This document shows positions 46,899 to 55,754 of a stretch of 64,000 nt of DNA, piece after piece (positions within the stretch are counted from its first letter, which is position 1; each line of letters starts with the position of its first letter). Source of the stretch: Mesorhizobium sp. 1M-11 (GTDB taxonomy: Bacteria; Pseudomonadota; Alphaproteobacteria; Rhizobiales; Rhizobiaceae); NCBI RefSeq assembly GCF_001303895.1, contig NZ_LJSD01000001.1, positions 186,001 to 250,000 of the forward strand. Direction: 5' to 3'. The notes under the pieces were generated by a model. That model was not told where the DNA came from and searched no databases. It saw only the letters and a program-made list of their open reading frames with translations. Made by a program: the position numbers and the translations under genes.

Positions 46899-47025
46899 CG
46901 GGGCCTCCCGGCAAATCAGCAAGAGTGTTTTCAACGGCATGTCGCCAGTGTGGAAAGAAATAAGGCACGTTTGCGGCCCTGACCACCCGGCGGAGGATAA
47001 ATCCCCGGACTGGACTGAGCTCCTC

Positions 47026-47211
47026 TCAGCCACGCACCAGCCAAACGATGCCAACACCAAGAGCGATCGCTGCCAGCCCACCAATTCTCAGCATGCCTTC
47101 CGGCATGGCGAGAACATCCGTGGCGAGCCGCTTGGCCAAACGTGGAAAACCGCCATAGACGAGGCCCTCGACGACGAGAACCAGGCCCATGGCGGCGAGA
47201 AAATCCTGCAC
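47026..47211 (-). CDS. DUF2065 small membrane protein
   Basis: A 61-residue protein with two hydrophobic segments (FLAAMGLVLVVEGLVYGGF and LRIGGLAAIALGVGIVWLVRG), the DUF2065 form found next to hflC in many Proteobacteria. I chose the GTG at 47211 because it starts exactly where family members start and lies 4 bp after the hflC stop. Role unknown; its fixed position suggests a link to the HflKC-FtsH complex. Confidence 0.8.
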   Translation of the reverse strand: MQDFLAAMGLVLVVEGLVYGGFPRLAKRLATDVLAMPEGMLRIGGLAAIALGVGIVWLVRG

Positions 47212-47215
47212 GAAT

Positions 47216-48127
47216 CTATTGCGCAGGCTTAGGCGTTGCTGCCGGCGCAGTGCCCGCCGGATCGCGGAAATACCGGAAGAACTCTGAGTTCGGCGACAAA
47301 AGCATCGTGGTGCCGGTGTTGTCGAGCGCTGTGCCATAGGCGTTCATCGACCGGTAGAAATCGAAGAATGCGGCGTCGCGATTGTAGGCGTTGGCGAAGA
47401 TGGCACTGCGTTCTGCATCGCCCTCACCGCGCAGGATCTCCGATTCCTTGTTCGCCTCTGCAACGATCTCGACCACTTCGCGGTCGGCGCGGGCCCTGAT
47501 GCGTTGGGCGGCTTCATTACCGCGTGCTCTCAGCCGCTCGGCCTCCGCCAGACGCTCAGCCTTCATGCGGTCAAAGGTCTGTTGCGAGACCTCCGCCGTC
47601 AGGTCGGTCCGGCGGATGCGCACATCGTCGATCTCCAGACCGAGTGACGTGGCGTCCGGGCGCAACTGGTCACGCACCTCACGCATCATGATGCCGCGCT
47701 CTTCGGAAAGAGCGGCCTCGAAAGCGCGCTGGCCGTAGACCCGGCGCAGCGATGCATCCAGACGCGTCTTCAGCCGCTGCTCTGCCAGTTCGATCTGGCC
47801 GGAAACCGCTGAGCGGAAGACGCGTGGATTGGAAATGCGATAGGCGATGAAGGCATCGACCTCGTAGAACTTGCCGCCCGAAACCTGGACACGGATATTG
47901 TCGAGGTCAAAACGCAAGACACGCTTTTCGATGAGTTGCACGGTGTCGGCATCGAAGAACGGGAACGGCGCCTTGAAGTAGATGCCGGGATCGGTCTTGA
48001 CGTCGATGATCTCGCCGAAACGCAGCACGATCGCCTGCTGGCGGGCGTTGACCACGAAGACCGACGAATAGAGCAGGAACAATATGACGGCGATTGCGAC
48101 GATGATCGCGGGAAGACGATTGGCCAT
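47216..48127 (-). CDS. hflC: HflC, membrane modulator of FtsH protease
   Basis: A 303-residue type II membrane protein with an N-terminal anchor (LPAIIVAIAVILFLLYSSVFVV) and an SPFH/prohibitin domain, followed by a long coiled helix (MKAERLAEAERLRARGNEAAQRIRARADREVVEIVAEANKESEILRGEGDAERS). HflC and HflK form a cage around FtsH and limit its attack on membrane proteins. Its ATG overlaps the hflK TAA by one base. Confidence 0.96.
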   Translation of the reverse strand: MANRLPAIIVAIAVILFLLYSSVFVVNARQQAIVLRFGEIIDVKTDPGIYFKAPFPFFDADTVQLIEKRVLRFDLDNIRVQVSGGKFYEVDAFIAYRISNPRVFRSAVSGQIELAEQRLKTRLDASLRRVYGQRAFEAALSEERGIMMREVRDQLRPDATSLGLEIDDVRIRRTDLTAEVSQQTFDRMKAERLAEAERLRARGNEAAQRIRARADREVVEIVAEANKESEILRGEGDAERSAIFANAYNRDAAFFDFYRSMNAYGTALDNTGTTMLLSPNSEFFRYFRDPAGTAPAATPKPAQ

Positions 48128-49224
48128 TACTGGTTACCTCCCGGGGTCTTCGGCTGCAGTGCCGGCAAAGGCAGGTAAGGCAAAACACCCTGGCCATTGC
48201 CATTCGGCTCGACGATCACCTTGCTGGAATCCCTCAGAACCCTCTCCATCGTTTCCAGATACATGCGCCGGCGCGTCACATCCGGCGCCTTCGCGTATTC
48301 GTCATAGATCGAGATGAAACGCTGCGCCTCACCTTGCGCTTCCTGCACGACGCGGTTCTTGTACGCAGCCGCCTCTTCGCGGACCTGGGCTGCCTGACCG
48401 CGGGCTTGGCCGAGCTTCTGGTTGGAGTACTGGTTCGACTCTTCCACGTAACGGTCTTCATCCTGCTCGGCACGCTGCACCTCGTCGAAGGCATCGGCCA
48501 CTTCACGTGGCGGCGCGGCATCCTCGATGGATACGGCGTTCACGTTGAGCCCTGCCTTGTAACTGTCGAGCGTCGCCTGGATGTTCTCGCGCACGGCCAT
48601 AGCGATGCCCTGCCGATCGTCGCGGAAGATGTCCTGCGCCGGACGCCGGCCAACGGCCTCGCGCATCGCGCTTTCGGCAACCTGCCTCAGCATTTCGTCC
48701 GGATCGGCGACGTCGAACAAAAAGGCGCGTGGGTCTGACACCTGATAGGCCACGGAAAACTGAACATTGACGATGTTCTGGTCCCCCGACAGCATCAATC
48801 CGGATGTGTTGCCGCTGCGGGCACCACCGCCGATATTGACCAGTTGTTCGGAAATCTTGGCGGTCTCGACCGTTTCGATCGGCCACCAGTGGAAATGCAG
48901 ACCGGGCTCTGAGAGCTGTTCCTTCGGCTTGCCGAAGCGCAACTCCACCGCCACCTCGTCCGGCTGAACCGTATAGATGGCCTTGAAGAGCCAGCCGGCA
49001 ATCAGCACGAGTGCGATCAGAAGATAGACCGCCGGGCTGCCGCCACCGCCGGGAAGCGCGCTGCGCAACCGGTCTTGCCCGCGGCGGATGATGTCTTCGA
49101 GATCGGGCGGCGAGCCTTGTGGGCCGCTCGGTCCACGTGGACCTTGCCCCCATGGGCCCTGATTATTACCGCCGCCACCTCCCCAGGGGCCGCCTCCACC
49201 GCCACTCTTGTCGTTCCAGGGCAT
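48127..49224 (-). CDS. hflK: HflK, membrane modulator of FtsH protease
   Basis: Partner of HflC, 365 residues. A Gly/Pro/Asn-rich cytoplasmic N-terminus (about residues 5-45) is typical of HflK. It is followed by a membrane anchor (VYLLIALVLIAGWLFKAIYTV), an SPFH domain, and a coiled-coil helix rich in Glu/Gln/Ala (VQRAEQDEDRYVEESNQYSNQKLGQARGQAAQVREEA). First gene of the hflK-hflC-DUF2065-degP group; 250 bp upstream of its start, before folA, show no gene. Confidence 0.96.
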   Translation of the reverse strand: MPWNDKSGGGGGPWGGGGGNNQGPWGQGPRGPSGPQGSPPDLEDIIRRGQDRLRSALPGGGGSPAVYLLIALVLIAGWLFKAIYTVQPDEVAVELRFGKPKEQLSEPGLHFHWWPIETVETAKISEQLVNIGGGARSGNTSGLMLSGDQNIVNVQFSVAYQVSDPRAFLFDVADPDEMLRQVAESAMREAVGRRPAQDIFRDDRQGIAMAVRENIQATLDSYKAGLNVNAVSIEDAAPPREVADAFDEVQRAEQDEDRYVEESNQYSNQKLGQARGQAAQVREEAAAYKNRVVQEAQGEAQRFISIYDEYAKAPDVTRRRMYLETMERVLRDSSKVIVEPNGNGQGVLPYLPLPALQPKTPGGNQ

Positions 49225-49474
49225 GAATGTCCTTTCGCTGGGATTCCCTCACGCGCCGGAGCCGGCGCAAAATCCTTGTTGTCCTTCTATAGGGATGCCT
49301 CCGCGCGCTTTCAACGCACCAGCCTTCCAATGCGCGGTTCTTAGCTGCAGTTTGGCCGCGACGCTTTGTCGTGGTTAACGCATCGGCGCGAAATTCAGAG
49401 CCGATTTTCGGAGAGCGCGATGCGCTGATTCAAAGTTTTGGAGCCTCCTTTGCGCGTCCGGCAAACGCGCCGCT

Positions 49475-49993
49475 CTAAACGCGGGCACGCCTTTCGTAGA
49501 CGACATGACGCGTCGGATGGCTGTCTTTCTCGCCGGCCGGAATGTCTTCGGAACTGACGATACGCCACGTCCCGGGATCGATCGGTGGGAAGGAAGTGTC
49601 GCCATCAATCGAAGCCAGCACGTGCGTGACATGCAGCCGGTCTGCCAATGGCAGCGCTTGCGCATAGATCTGGCCGCCGCCAATGACGCAGATTTCATCC
49701 GCACCCGCCGTGCAGCGGCCGCGTATGCGGGCCAGCGTCAGGCCGTCATCCAGAGAGGCCACCACTTCCGCACCTTCTGCTTGATAGGAGCGCTCGCGGG
49801 TGACCACGATGTTCAGTCGCTCCGGCAATGGGCGCCTGGGGAAACTTTCCCAGGTCTTGCGGCCCATCACCACCGGCTTGCCCAGCGTATCGGCCTTGAA
49901 GCGCTTCAGGTCTGTGGAAAGCCGCCAAGGCAAGCCGCCCTCGCGGCCAATCACGCCGTTTTCGGCGATGGCAACATGGATCGAGACGCGCAT
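49475..49993 (-). CDS. folA: Dihydrofolate reductase
   Basis: Reduces dihydrofolate to tetrahydrofolate with NADPH. At 172 residues it is normal length. The start SIHVAIAENGVIGREGGLPWRLSTDLKRFK holds the active-site Asp (Asp28) and the substrate loop; VVMGRKTWESF and CVIGGGQIYAQAL are the two NADPH-binding motifs. Its ATG overlaps the stop of the DUF4424 gene by one base (TGATG), so the two are translationally coupled. In related genomes thyA commonly lies directly before folA; here thyA is 6 kb away. Confidence 0.96.
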   Translation of the reverse strand: MRVSIHVAIAENGVIGREGGLPWRLSTDLKRFKADTLGKPVVMGRKTWESFPRRPLPERLNIVVTRERSYQAEGAEVVASLDDGLTLARIRGRCTAGADEICVIGGGQIYAQALPLADRLHVTHVLASIDGDTSFPPIDPGTWRIVSSEDIPAGEKDSHPTRHVVYERRARV

Positions 49994-51003
49994 CAGTTGC
50001 CATTTCCATTTTCAGGTCGATCGAGCAGGAGGATATCGATGTCGCGCTCGGGCACGAAATCCTCTGCGGTCATCTCGAAGGTGGTTGGTCCAGTCTTCTT
50101 CACGCCCGTGCCGCAGAAGGAGACGAGCGACCGAGCATCGATCTTGTCCACCGTGAGCTTGAACTTGCCGATGCTTCCAGTCGCCCAGTTGCCGCCGGTG
50201 GTCAGGATATAGGCGATGCGGCTCTCATAGAGTTGCGGACTGCTGTCGGTATTGTCCTTCTGTGCCTTGCGCACCGCCGCCTCGAAGGCCTCATCCATGC
50301 AGTAGCGGCGTTTGTAATTGTCATACTCGCCCTGGAACTTGCCATCACTGAAGAAGGTCAAGCCTACGGTTGCGCCGACACTTGGCTTGTAGCGATGCGA
50401 GACATGCACCGGCTTGCCGGCCGGAAAGGTCGCACGCCACCAGAAAGTCGAGCGCAATTGCCAGTAAGGTGAGCGCACGCTTTTCCAGCCGGAGCCGTCG
50501 TCAAACTGATCCATGACGATGATGCCGCGGGCCAGCCAATCGTCGGCAATCTGTTGCGGCAGCTTGGCAAGCGCGGCCAAGGCCGCCTTCCCGTAAGGGT
50601 AAAGCGGCACGTTCTGTGCTTTCAACTCGGCGCTGACATCGACGCCAACGGCAAAAGCCTTTTGTTCCAGCTCTGGTTTGACGGCAGTGCCATCGACGGT
50701 CACCCCGAAGCCGAGAAAGTTGTCACTGCCCTCTTCCGGAATGGAGGGCATCTCATAAGGATTGGCTTCGATCTCCGGCAACGGGAAGGCGACAATGGTA
50801 TTCACATCCTTGTCGGAGGTGTTGCGGAAGACGTAGTCGACCGTGACCTTGTCGGGTGAAATGAAGAGATCCTCGCTGCCCATCGAGACGACATCGTTGC
50901 GCGACAGGATAAGCCCGCCAGCGCCAAGTTCCGCGGTGGAATCGTTGGCAAAGGCGGGAGCCACGGCAAGCGCCAAGCCGAACGTCAGCGCGATGCGAAC
51001 CAT
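49993..51003 (-). CDS. DUF4424 family exported protein
   Basis: Periplasmic or secreted protein of 336 residues with a signal peptide (MVRIALTFGLALAVAPAFA, cut before NDSTAELG). The body has the DUF4424 pattern: GAGGLILSRNDVVSMGSEDLFISPDKVTVDYVFRNTSDKDV at the start and FHWRATFPAGKPVHVSHRYKPSVGATVG-like beta-rich middle, ending DFVPERDIDILLLDRP. Function is not known for the family. Coupling to folA by a one-base overlap puts an exported protein of unknown role ahead of a folate enzyme on one mRNA. Confidence 0.82.
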   Translation of the reverse strand: MVRIALTFGLALAVAPAFANDSTAELGAGGLILSRNDVVSMGSEDLFISPDKVTVDYVFRNTSDKDVNTIVAFPLPEIEANPYEMPSIPEEGSDNFLGFGVTVDGTAVKPELEQKAFAVGVDVSAELKAQNVPLYPYGKAALAALAKLPQQIADDWLARGIIVMDQFDDGSGWKSVRSPYWQLRSTFWWRATFPAGKPVHVSHRYKPSVGATVGLTFFSDGKFQGEYDNYKRRYCMDEAFEAAVRKAQKDNTDSSPQLYESRIAYILTTGGNWATGSIGKFKLTVDKIDARSLVSFCGTGVKKTGPTTFEMTAEDFVPERDIDILLLDRPENGNGN

Positions 51004-51137
51004 CTAGCGATTCCCTTCTGAAGAAGCGCCAAGAGCCTACTTGGTTCGAAGGCCGCATCAAAGCCTTTCGATCGTCGCCGATGAACATGGCTTCTCCACT
51101 CTGGACAGACCAGCGGGGATCGGGCAGGACAGCGCGC

Positions 51138-51899
51138 ATGCGCAAGGTTCTCGTGATCGGCATCGGCGCCGGCAATCCCGAACACATGACGGTCCAAGCC
51201 ATCAACGGCCTGAACCGTGCCGACGTGCTTTTCATTCCGGACAAGGGCGCCAAGAAGAACGAACTCGCCGAGTTGCGCCGCGAAATCTGCGACCGTTTCG
51301 TCACCAACCCGAAATCGCGCCGAGTCGAGTTCGACGTCCCGGTCCGCGCCGAGCCGGCACCGTCTTATCGCGCGACCGTCGATGACTGGCATGAGGAAAT
51401 CGCCGACATCTACGAGCGCCTGCTCCGCGAGGAGATCACCGAGGATGGCCATGGCGCCTTCCTGATCTGGGGCGATCCCTCACTCTACGATTCCGCGCTG
51501 CGCATCCTGGAACGCGTCAACCGGCGCGGCAACGTCACCTTCGAGCTGGAAGTCATCCCCGGCATCACCGCCATCCAGGCGCTGGCTGCCGGCCACAAGA
51601 TGGCGCTGAACCGCATCGGCGATCCATTCCTGGTCACGACAGGCCGCCGATTGACGGAAGAGGGTCTGCCAGGCAACGCCGATACCGCCGTGGTCATGCT
51701 GGACGGCAAATGCTCCTTCCAGACTGTCACCGAAAAGAACACCACCATCCACTGGGGTGCCTACCTCGGCACGGCCGACGAAATCCTGATTCATGGTCGA
51801 CTGGGCGACGTCGAAGACAAAATCATCAAGGTCCGCGAGGCCGCCCGCCAGCGCAAGGGCTGGATCATGGACACCTATCTGCTGAGGAAGCCAGAATAG
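51138..51899 (+). CDS. cobF: Precorrin-6A synthase (deacetylating)
   Basis: S-adenosylmethionine methyltransferase of the aerobic cobalamin pathway that methylates C-1 of precorrin-5 with release of acetate. The 253-residue protein has the tetrapyrrole methylase start VLVIGIGAGNPEHMTVQAINGLNRADVLF, the GAFLIWGDPSLYDS motif and VIPGITAIQALAAGHKM. The ATG at 51138 begins directly before the first strand; an in-frame ATG at 51081 would add 19 residues. No other cob gene is nearby, so it is an isolated copy of a pathway encoded elsewhere. No cobalamin riboswitch is evident upstream. Confidence 0.93.
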   Translation: MRKVLVIGIGAGNPEHMTVQAINGLNRADVLFIPDKGAKKNELAELRREICDRFVTNPKSRRVEFDVPVRAEPAPSYRATVDDWHEEIADIYERLLREEITEDGHGAFLIWGDPSLYDSALRILERVNRRGNVTFELEVIPGITAIQALAAGHKMALNRIGDPFLVTTGRRLTEEGLPGNADTAVVMLDGKCSFQTVTEKNTTIHWGAYLGTADEILIHGRLGDVEDKIIKVREAARQRKGWIMDTYLLRKPE

Positions 51900-51918
51900 C
51901 CGGCTCTGCGCGAGCATC

Positions 51919-52260
51919 TCATGCGGCGTCGATTTCAGCCTGCAAGGCCTCCATATGCGCCTGGGCTGCGGCGGTGGCAGCCCGCTCGATCGCCCGGTAG
52001 CGGCTGACGACAGCGAGCCCCACGGCCGTCAGTTGCGCGCCACCGCCCTTGCGGCCACCGGTCTGCGCCGCCACCAACGGCTTGCCGAAGACACGGTTCA
52101 TGTCTTCGACCAGATCCCAGGCATGCTTGTAGGACATTTCCATGCCACGCGCCGCCGCCGAGATCGAGCCGAAAGCGGCGATCTGTTCCAGGAGCTCTAT
52201 CTTGCCGGGGCCGATGCGGCCGTCCGGGTCGAGATTGATCCGCAGGCTGAGCGAAGGCAT
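51919..52260 (-). CDS. modE: ModE-type molybdate regulator, single HTH domain
   Basis: A 113-residue winged HTH protein matching the N-terminal half of ModE: IELLEQIAAFGSISAAARGMEMSYKHAWDLVEDMNRVFGKPLVAAQTGGRKGGGAQLTAVG. E. coli ModE has in addition two molybdate-binding TOBE domains, absent here. In such organisms molybdate sensing could depend on the separate molbindin-like protein encoded at 55148 or on another mechanism; that is inference. It follows modC by 89 bp that contain a candidate ModE box, so it may be autoregulated. Confidence 0.85.
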   Translation of the reverse strand: MPSLSLRINLDPDGRIGPGKIELLEQIAAFGSISAAARGMEMSYKHAWDLVEDMNRVFGKPLVAAQTGGRKGGGAQLTAVGLAVVSRYRAIERAATAAAQAHMEALQAEIDAA

Positions 52261-52309
52261 GCTTTCCTCCCGCGTCCATATCTGGGGCGCCGTTATTTTT
52301 TATCGCCAC

Positions 52310-52332
52310 CGTTATTCCATATGAGAATAGCG
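52310..52332. promoter_or_regulatory. Candidate Mo-box (ModE site) before modE
   Basis: CGTTATTC (52310-52317) and GAATAGCG (52325-52332) form an inverted repeat with 7 of 8 matching pairs and a 7-base centre. The outer CGTTAT/ATAnCG halves match the known ModE operator pattern. It lies 49 bp upstream of the modE start. Confidence 0.5.
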
Positions 52333-52349
52333 CGTGACAAGAGGGCGCA

Positions 52350-53462
52350 TCAGGCGTCGAATTGTTCCTTCGGAGCGGCCGCCATATTGGCCTGATCGAA
52401 ACTCACGGTCTTGATGACCGCAAACACGTCACGACCGGAGACGAGCGACAGCGCATGCTGCGACTGCCGCGTGATGCGCGCCATCACCGTCACCCCGTTG
52501 CAGTCGATCCTGACCTCTATGGCTGCCCCCTCGCCCGGCTCGATCGCCGCGACGCGACCGGCCAGCACGTTGAGTGCGCTCAGGCCATGCGGCTGCTCGG
52601 TTGCGATCATCACGTCTCGCGCACGGATGCGAACCCTCACCGGTTGGCCGACAATCGCCCGCAGATAAGGAACGCGGATCTCACCTGCCGGTGAACCCAG
52701 CACGGTCATGCCGAACCGCTCATCGTGATGCAGCACGCGCGTGTCCAGCACAGCGCCGCCTTCCACACGCTCTTCATGGGAAAGCAGGTCGAGCCGCTGC
52801 ATGATCTCGGTGGTCGGACCAGCGGCGGCAACCTTGCCTTGCGCCATCACCACCACATCGCTTGCCAGTCGCGCCACTTCGGCAACCGAATGGCTGACAT
52901 AGACGATCGGGATTTTCGTTTCGTCGCGCAGGCGCTCGATATAGGGTAGAATTTCAGCCTTGCGTGCCTCATCCAACGAGGCCAGCGGCTCGTCCATCAA
53001 AAGCAGCTTCGGGCTGGCCAGCAGCGCCCGGCCGATCGCAACGCGCTGCTTTTCGCCGCCGGAAAGTTTGGCCGGCCGACGGTCGAGCAGATGACCGATG
53101 CCCAGCAGTTCGACCACCGCGGGTATATCGCCGTAGCGTTCAGCCGCCGGCGTGAACCAGCGGCCATATCGGAGATTGGCCGCCACGCTCAGATGCGGGA
53201 AAAGCCGCGCATCCTGGAACACCATGCCGATGCGCCGCTTGTGCCTCGGCACGAAGACACCCTCTTTGGTGTCGACCAATACACGACCGTCAACGGCGAT
53301 GAGCCCTCGCTCGGGCCGGATCAATCCCGCTATGGCGTTGATCAGTGAAGTCTTGCCGGAACCGGAAGGACCGAAAAGCGCCGTCAGGCGGCCCGAACTC
53401 TCGAAAGCCGCCTCGAGCGAAAAGCCGCCTTGCCGGTGGCCGATATCGACCAAGACGCTCAT
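52350..53462 (-). CDS. modC: Molybdate ABC transporter ATP-binding protein
   Basis: Cytoplasmic ATPase of the high-affinity molybdate importer, 370 residues. Walker A GPSGSGKTSL, signature LSGGEKQRVAIGRALL and Walker B LLLMDEPLASLDEARK are in the first 200 residues; the C-terminal part is a molybdate-binding TOBE (Mop) domain (LSALNVLAGRVAAIEPGEGAAIEVRIDCNGVTVMARITRQSQHALSL). The ATG overlaps the modB stop by four bases. Confidence 0.96.
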   Translation of the reverse strand: MSVLVDIGHRQGGFSLEAAFESSGRLTALFGPSGSGKTSLINAIAGLIRPERGLIAVDGRVLVDTKEGVFVPRHKRRIGMVFQDARLFPHLSVAANLRYGRWFTPAAERYGDIPAVVELLGIGHLLDRRPAKLSGGEKQRVAIGRALLASPKLLLMDEPLASLDEARKAEILPYIERLRDETKIPIVYVSHSVAEVARLASDVVVMAQGKVAAAGPTTEIMQRLDLLSHEERVEGGAVLDTRVLHHDERFGMTVLGSPAGEIRVPYLRAIVGQPVRVRIRARDVMIATEQPHGLSALNVLAGRVAAIEPGEGAAIEVRIDCNGVTVMARITRQSQHALSLVSGRDVFAVIKTVSFDQANMAAAPKEQFDA

Positions 53463-54163
53463 TCGATGTCCATTCTGCGGCCGACACGGCGCGCCAACAC
53501 TTCGGAGGCGATCAGGGCAGCCATCGAAATGACGATGCTGATGAGGGTCAGCCTCAACGCACCTTCGTCACCGCCCGGCACCTGCGTGAAGGTGTAGATC
53601 GCCGAAGGCAGCGTCTGGGTCTCGTTCGGAATGTTGGAAACGAAGGTGATGGTCGCGCCAAATTCACCCATCGCCTTGGCGAAGGAGAGAATGGCGCCGG
53701 CGATCATGCCGGGCAGGATCAGCGGGAGTGTGACGGTGGCGAAGACCCAGAGCGGGCTGGCGCCTAGCGTGCCGGCGGCTGCTTCGAGCTTGCGATCCAC
53801 CGCCTCGATGGAAAGGCGGATCGCCCTCACCATCAGCGGAAAGCCCATCACGCCGCATGCCAATGCCGCGCCGGTCCAGCGGAAAGAAAAGACGAGACCA
53901 AAATAGTCGGCAAAAAAGGCACCAGCCGGTCCGCGCCGACCGAAGGCGAGCAGCAGCAGATAGCCAGTCACCACCGGTGGCAGGATCAATGGCAGGTGCA
54001 CGATGCCGTTGAGCAGCGTTTTGCCCCAGAATCTGCCACGAGCCAGAAGCAACGCCACCGCGATGCCGATCGGCAGGCTGACCAGCATCGCAACGGTGGC
54101 GACCTTGATGGACAGCCGGACCGCATTCCATTCGTCAGGGCTGAGGTCCAGCAGCCAGTTCAT
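53459..54163 (-). CDS. modB: Molybdate ABC transporter permease
   Basis: Inner-membrane permease of 234 residues with five to six helices. GLAWTGAAL-like ACGVMGFPLMVRAIRLSIEAVDRKLEAAAGTLGASPLWVFATVTLPLILPG holds the EAA loop that docks on ModC, followed by FAKAMGEFGATITFVSNIPNETQTL, a hallmark of ModB. It starts 30 bp after modA. Confidence 0.95.
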   Translation of the reverse strand: MNWLLDLSPDEWNAVRLSIKVATVAMLVSLPIGIAVALLLARGRFWGKTLLNGIVHLPLILPPVVTGYLLLLAFGRRGPAGAFFADYFGLVFSFRWTGAALACGVMGFPLMVRAIRLSIEAVDRKLEAAAGTLGASPLWVFATVTLPLILPGMIAGAILSFAKAMGEFGATITFVSNIPNETQTLPSAIYTFTQVPGGDEGALRLTLISIVISMAALIASEVLARRVGRRMDIE

Positions 54164-54193
54164 GCTCGCTTAGTATGCCTCATCGGCAATGCC

Positions 54194-54982
54194 TCACTGG
54201 GTCGGCGCGAGCAGCGTGAACCCCTGCGCCTTGAAAAGCTCGCCTGCCTTAGCAGAGCGCAGGCACTTCAGGAAAGCCGGCGTATCCTTGTCCTTGGATT
54301 CCGCCGTCTGGGCGACCGGATAGACGATGGGAGGATGCGTCTCTTCCGGGAAAACACCGATGACCTTTACGCCTTTCTCGGCGTTGGCGTCGGTCTGGTA
54401 GACGATGCCGGCGGCGGCCTCGCCGGTAGCCACCAGTTTGAGTGCTGCGCGGACGTTCTCGGCCTGCGCCACCTTGCCTTCCACCGAAGACCAGACACCA
54501 AGCGATTCCAGCGCGGCCTTGCCGTATTTGCCGGCTGGCACTGCTTTGAAATCCCCCATGGCAAGTTTGCCATCACCAATCACCTTGGCGAGGTCGAAAC
54601 CCTTCTCGACCTTGACTTCCGCCTTGGAATCCTTGGGCGCCACCAGCACGATCTGATTGCCGAGCAGCTTCACCTCGGTATCAGGCTTGGTCAGCTTCTT
54701 GTCGGAGAGATATTTCATCCAGTCGAGATCAGCCGAGACAAAGATATCAGCCGGCGCGCCCTCTTCGATCTGCTTGGCCAGCGCCGAGCTCGCCGCATAG
54801 GAAATCTTGGCAGCCTCGCCGACATCTTTCTCGCAGGCCTTGTTGACCTCATCAAGCGCGTTCTTGAGGCTGGCGGCGGCAAAAACGACAAGCTGCTCGT
54901 CCGCACGTGCTGCAGACACCGCCAGCATGGTCGCCATCCCGCCCGCGGCAAGCGCCGCAATCAGACCTTTGCGTATCATCAA
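54194..54982 (-). CDS. modA: Molybdate ABC transporter substrate-binding protein
   Basis: Periplasmic molybdate/tungstate-binding protein, 262 residues. The signal peptide (MMIRKGLIAALAAGGMATMLAVSAARA) is followed by LVVFAAASLKNALDEV, a ModA signature whose Ser contacts the oxyanion, and by ISYAASSALAKQIEEGAPADIFVSADLDWM. First gene of modABC(E). A candidate ModE box lies 42 bp upstream of its ATG in the region shared with the divergent molbindin gene. Confidence 0.96.
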   Translation of the reverse strand: MMIRKGLIAALAAGGMATMLAVSAARADEQLVVFAAASLKNALDEVNKACEKDVGEAAKISYAASSALAKQIEEGAPADIFVSADLDWMKYLSDKKLTKPDTEVKLLGNQIVLVAPKDSKAEVKVEKGFDLAKVIGDGKLAMGDFKAVPAGKYGKAALESLGVWSSVEGKVAQAENVRAALKLVATGEAAAGIVYQTDANAEKGVKVIGVFPEETHPPIVYPVAQTAESKDKDTPAFLKCLRSAKAGELFKAQGFTLLAPTQ

Positions 54983-55024
54983 CCTCTCCCTGATTCACCA
55001 AGACATCCAGCCATAGGCTCATCA

Positions 55025-55050
55025 GCGATATATTCACATGGATATAACAA
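55025..55050. promoter_or_regulatory. Candidate Mo-box (ModE site) between modA and molbindin gene
   Basis: GCGATATAT (55025-55033) and GATATAAC (55041-55048) are imperfect inverted halves that match CGnTATAT ... ATATAnC of the ModE operator, spaced by 7 bases. The position before modA and facing the molbindin gene allows one site to control both. Confidence 0.5.
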
Positions 55051-55147
55051 AGGAAAGTCTTTTCGCAAAAACCGTGGTATGCATTTCACAGTGGCGACGC
55101 CATCATGTGGCATGGCTTTGCCATCGCAGTAGACACGAGGAGACAGC

Positions 55148-55354
55148 ATGAAGATCAGTGCGCGTAACACGTTGAAAGGCAAGATCGTCGAGATCACCAA
55201 GGGCGCGACCACTTCGCATGTCCGCATAGATATCGGTGGCGCAGTGGTCACCTCATCCATCACCAACGAAGCCGTCGCCGACCTCGGTCTCGCCGTCGGC
55301 AGGGATGCCTATGCCGTCATCAAGGCATCCGACGTGATGGTCGGCATCGACTGA
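55148..55354 (+). CDS. Molbindin (single TOBE/Mop domain protein)
   Basis: A 68-residue cytoplasmic protein consisting of one Mop domain: ISARNTLKGKIVEITKGATTSHVRIDIGGAVVTSSITNEAVADLGLAVGRDAYAVIKASDVMVGI. Molbindins assemble as hexamers that store or buffer molybdate. It has GGAG upstream and is divergent from modA. It may supply the molybdate-binding function missing from the short ModE protein here. Confidence 0.92.
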   Translation: MKISARNTLKGKIVEITKGATTSHVRIDIGGAVVTSSITNEAVADLGLAVGRDAYAVIKASDVMVGID

Positions 55355-55379
55355 TTGGTTCGGTGCTCGCGACTGCGGC

Positions 55380-55754
55380 CTAACCCGTCCACATCATCGA
55401 GCGAAGTATTGCCTGCATGTGCTGTTCCAGATCGAGTTCGCCCCGTGCCTCGATCTCCAAAAGGTAACTGGCCTTGGCGCAACGATCGCCTTCTGTGGCT
55501 GCAGGATAGACGCAGATGGCCATAAGCGCGTCTTCTTCAGTTCGGCAGGCATCGTTGAAGACAACGCCGCTGCCACTGACGTGGTCGACGGTTTTGCGGA
55601 GCGCCGCATATGACGATTTGTGAGCCTCAATCAGCGCGGTCAGTTCGGCGCTGTCTCTCCTCCGGGCGTCAAATGCCATAGCTTCAACTGTTGTTGCAAC
55701 GACTGCGACACTGGATTGAAGCAGCAAGGTGCGGCGATTGATCCTAGACGTGAT
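55380..55754 (-). CDS. Hypothetical Tat-signal protein, apparent ATC start
   Basis: From ATC at 55754 the protein would have 124 residues: SRINRRTLLLQSSVAVVATTVEAMA is a twin-arginine-like signal peptide, followed by a small helical domain with three Cys (FNDACRTEEDALMAICVYPAATEGDRCAKASYLLEIEARGELDLEQHMQ). The only standard start in frame is TTG at 55727, which would remove the NRR of the signal. An in-frame TGA at 55782 closes the frame upstream, and a strong AAGGGAG (55766-55760) sits five bases before the ATC. Either ATC is used, the start codon was lost by mutation, or a sequencing error is present. Function unknown. Confidence 0.55.
   Translation of the reverse strand: MTSRINRRTLLLQSSVAVVATTVEAMAFDARRRDSAELTALIEAHKSSYAALRKTVDHVSGSGVVFNDACRTEEDALMAICVYPAATEGDRCAKASYLLEIEARGELDLEQHMQAILRSMMWTG

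Noticed and set aside
51000..51137. Cobalamin riboswitch before cobF
   Set aside because: The 134 bp between the DUF4424 start and cobF are too short for a full B12 riboswitch and lack its conserved core.
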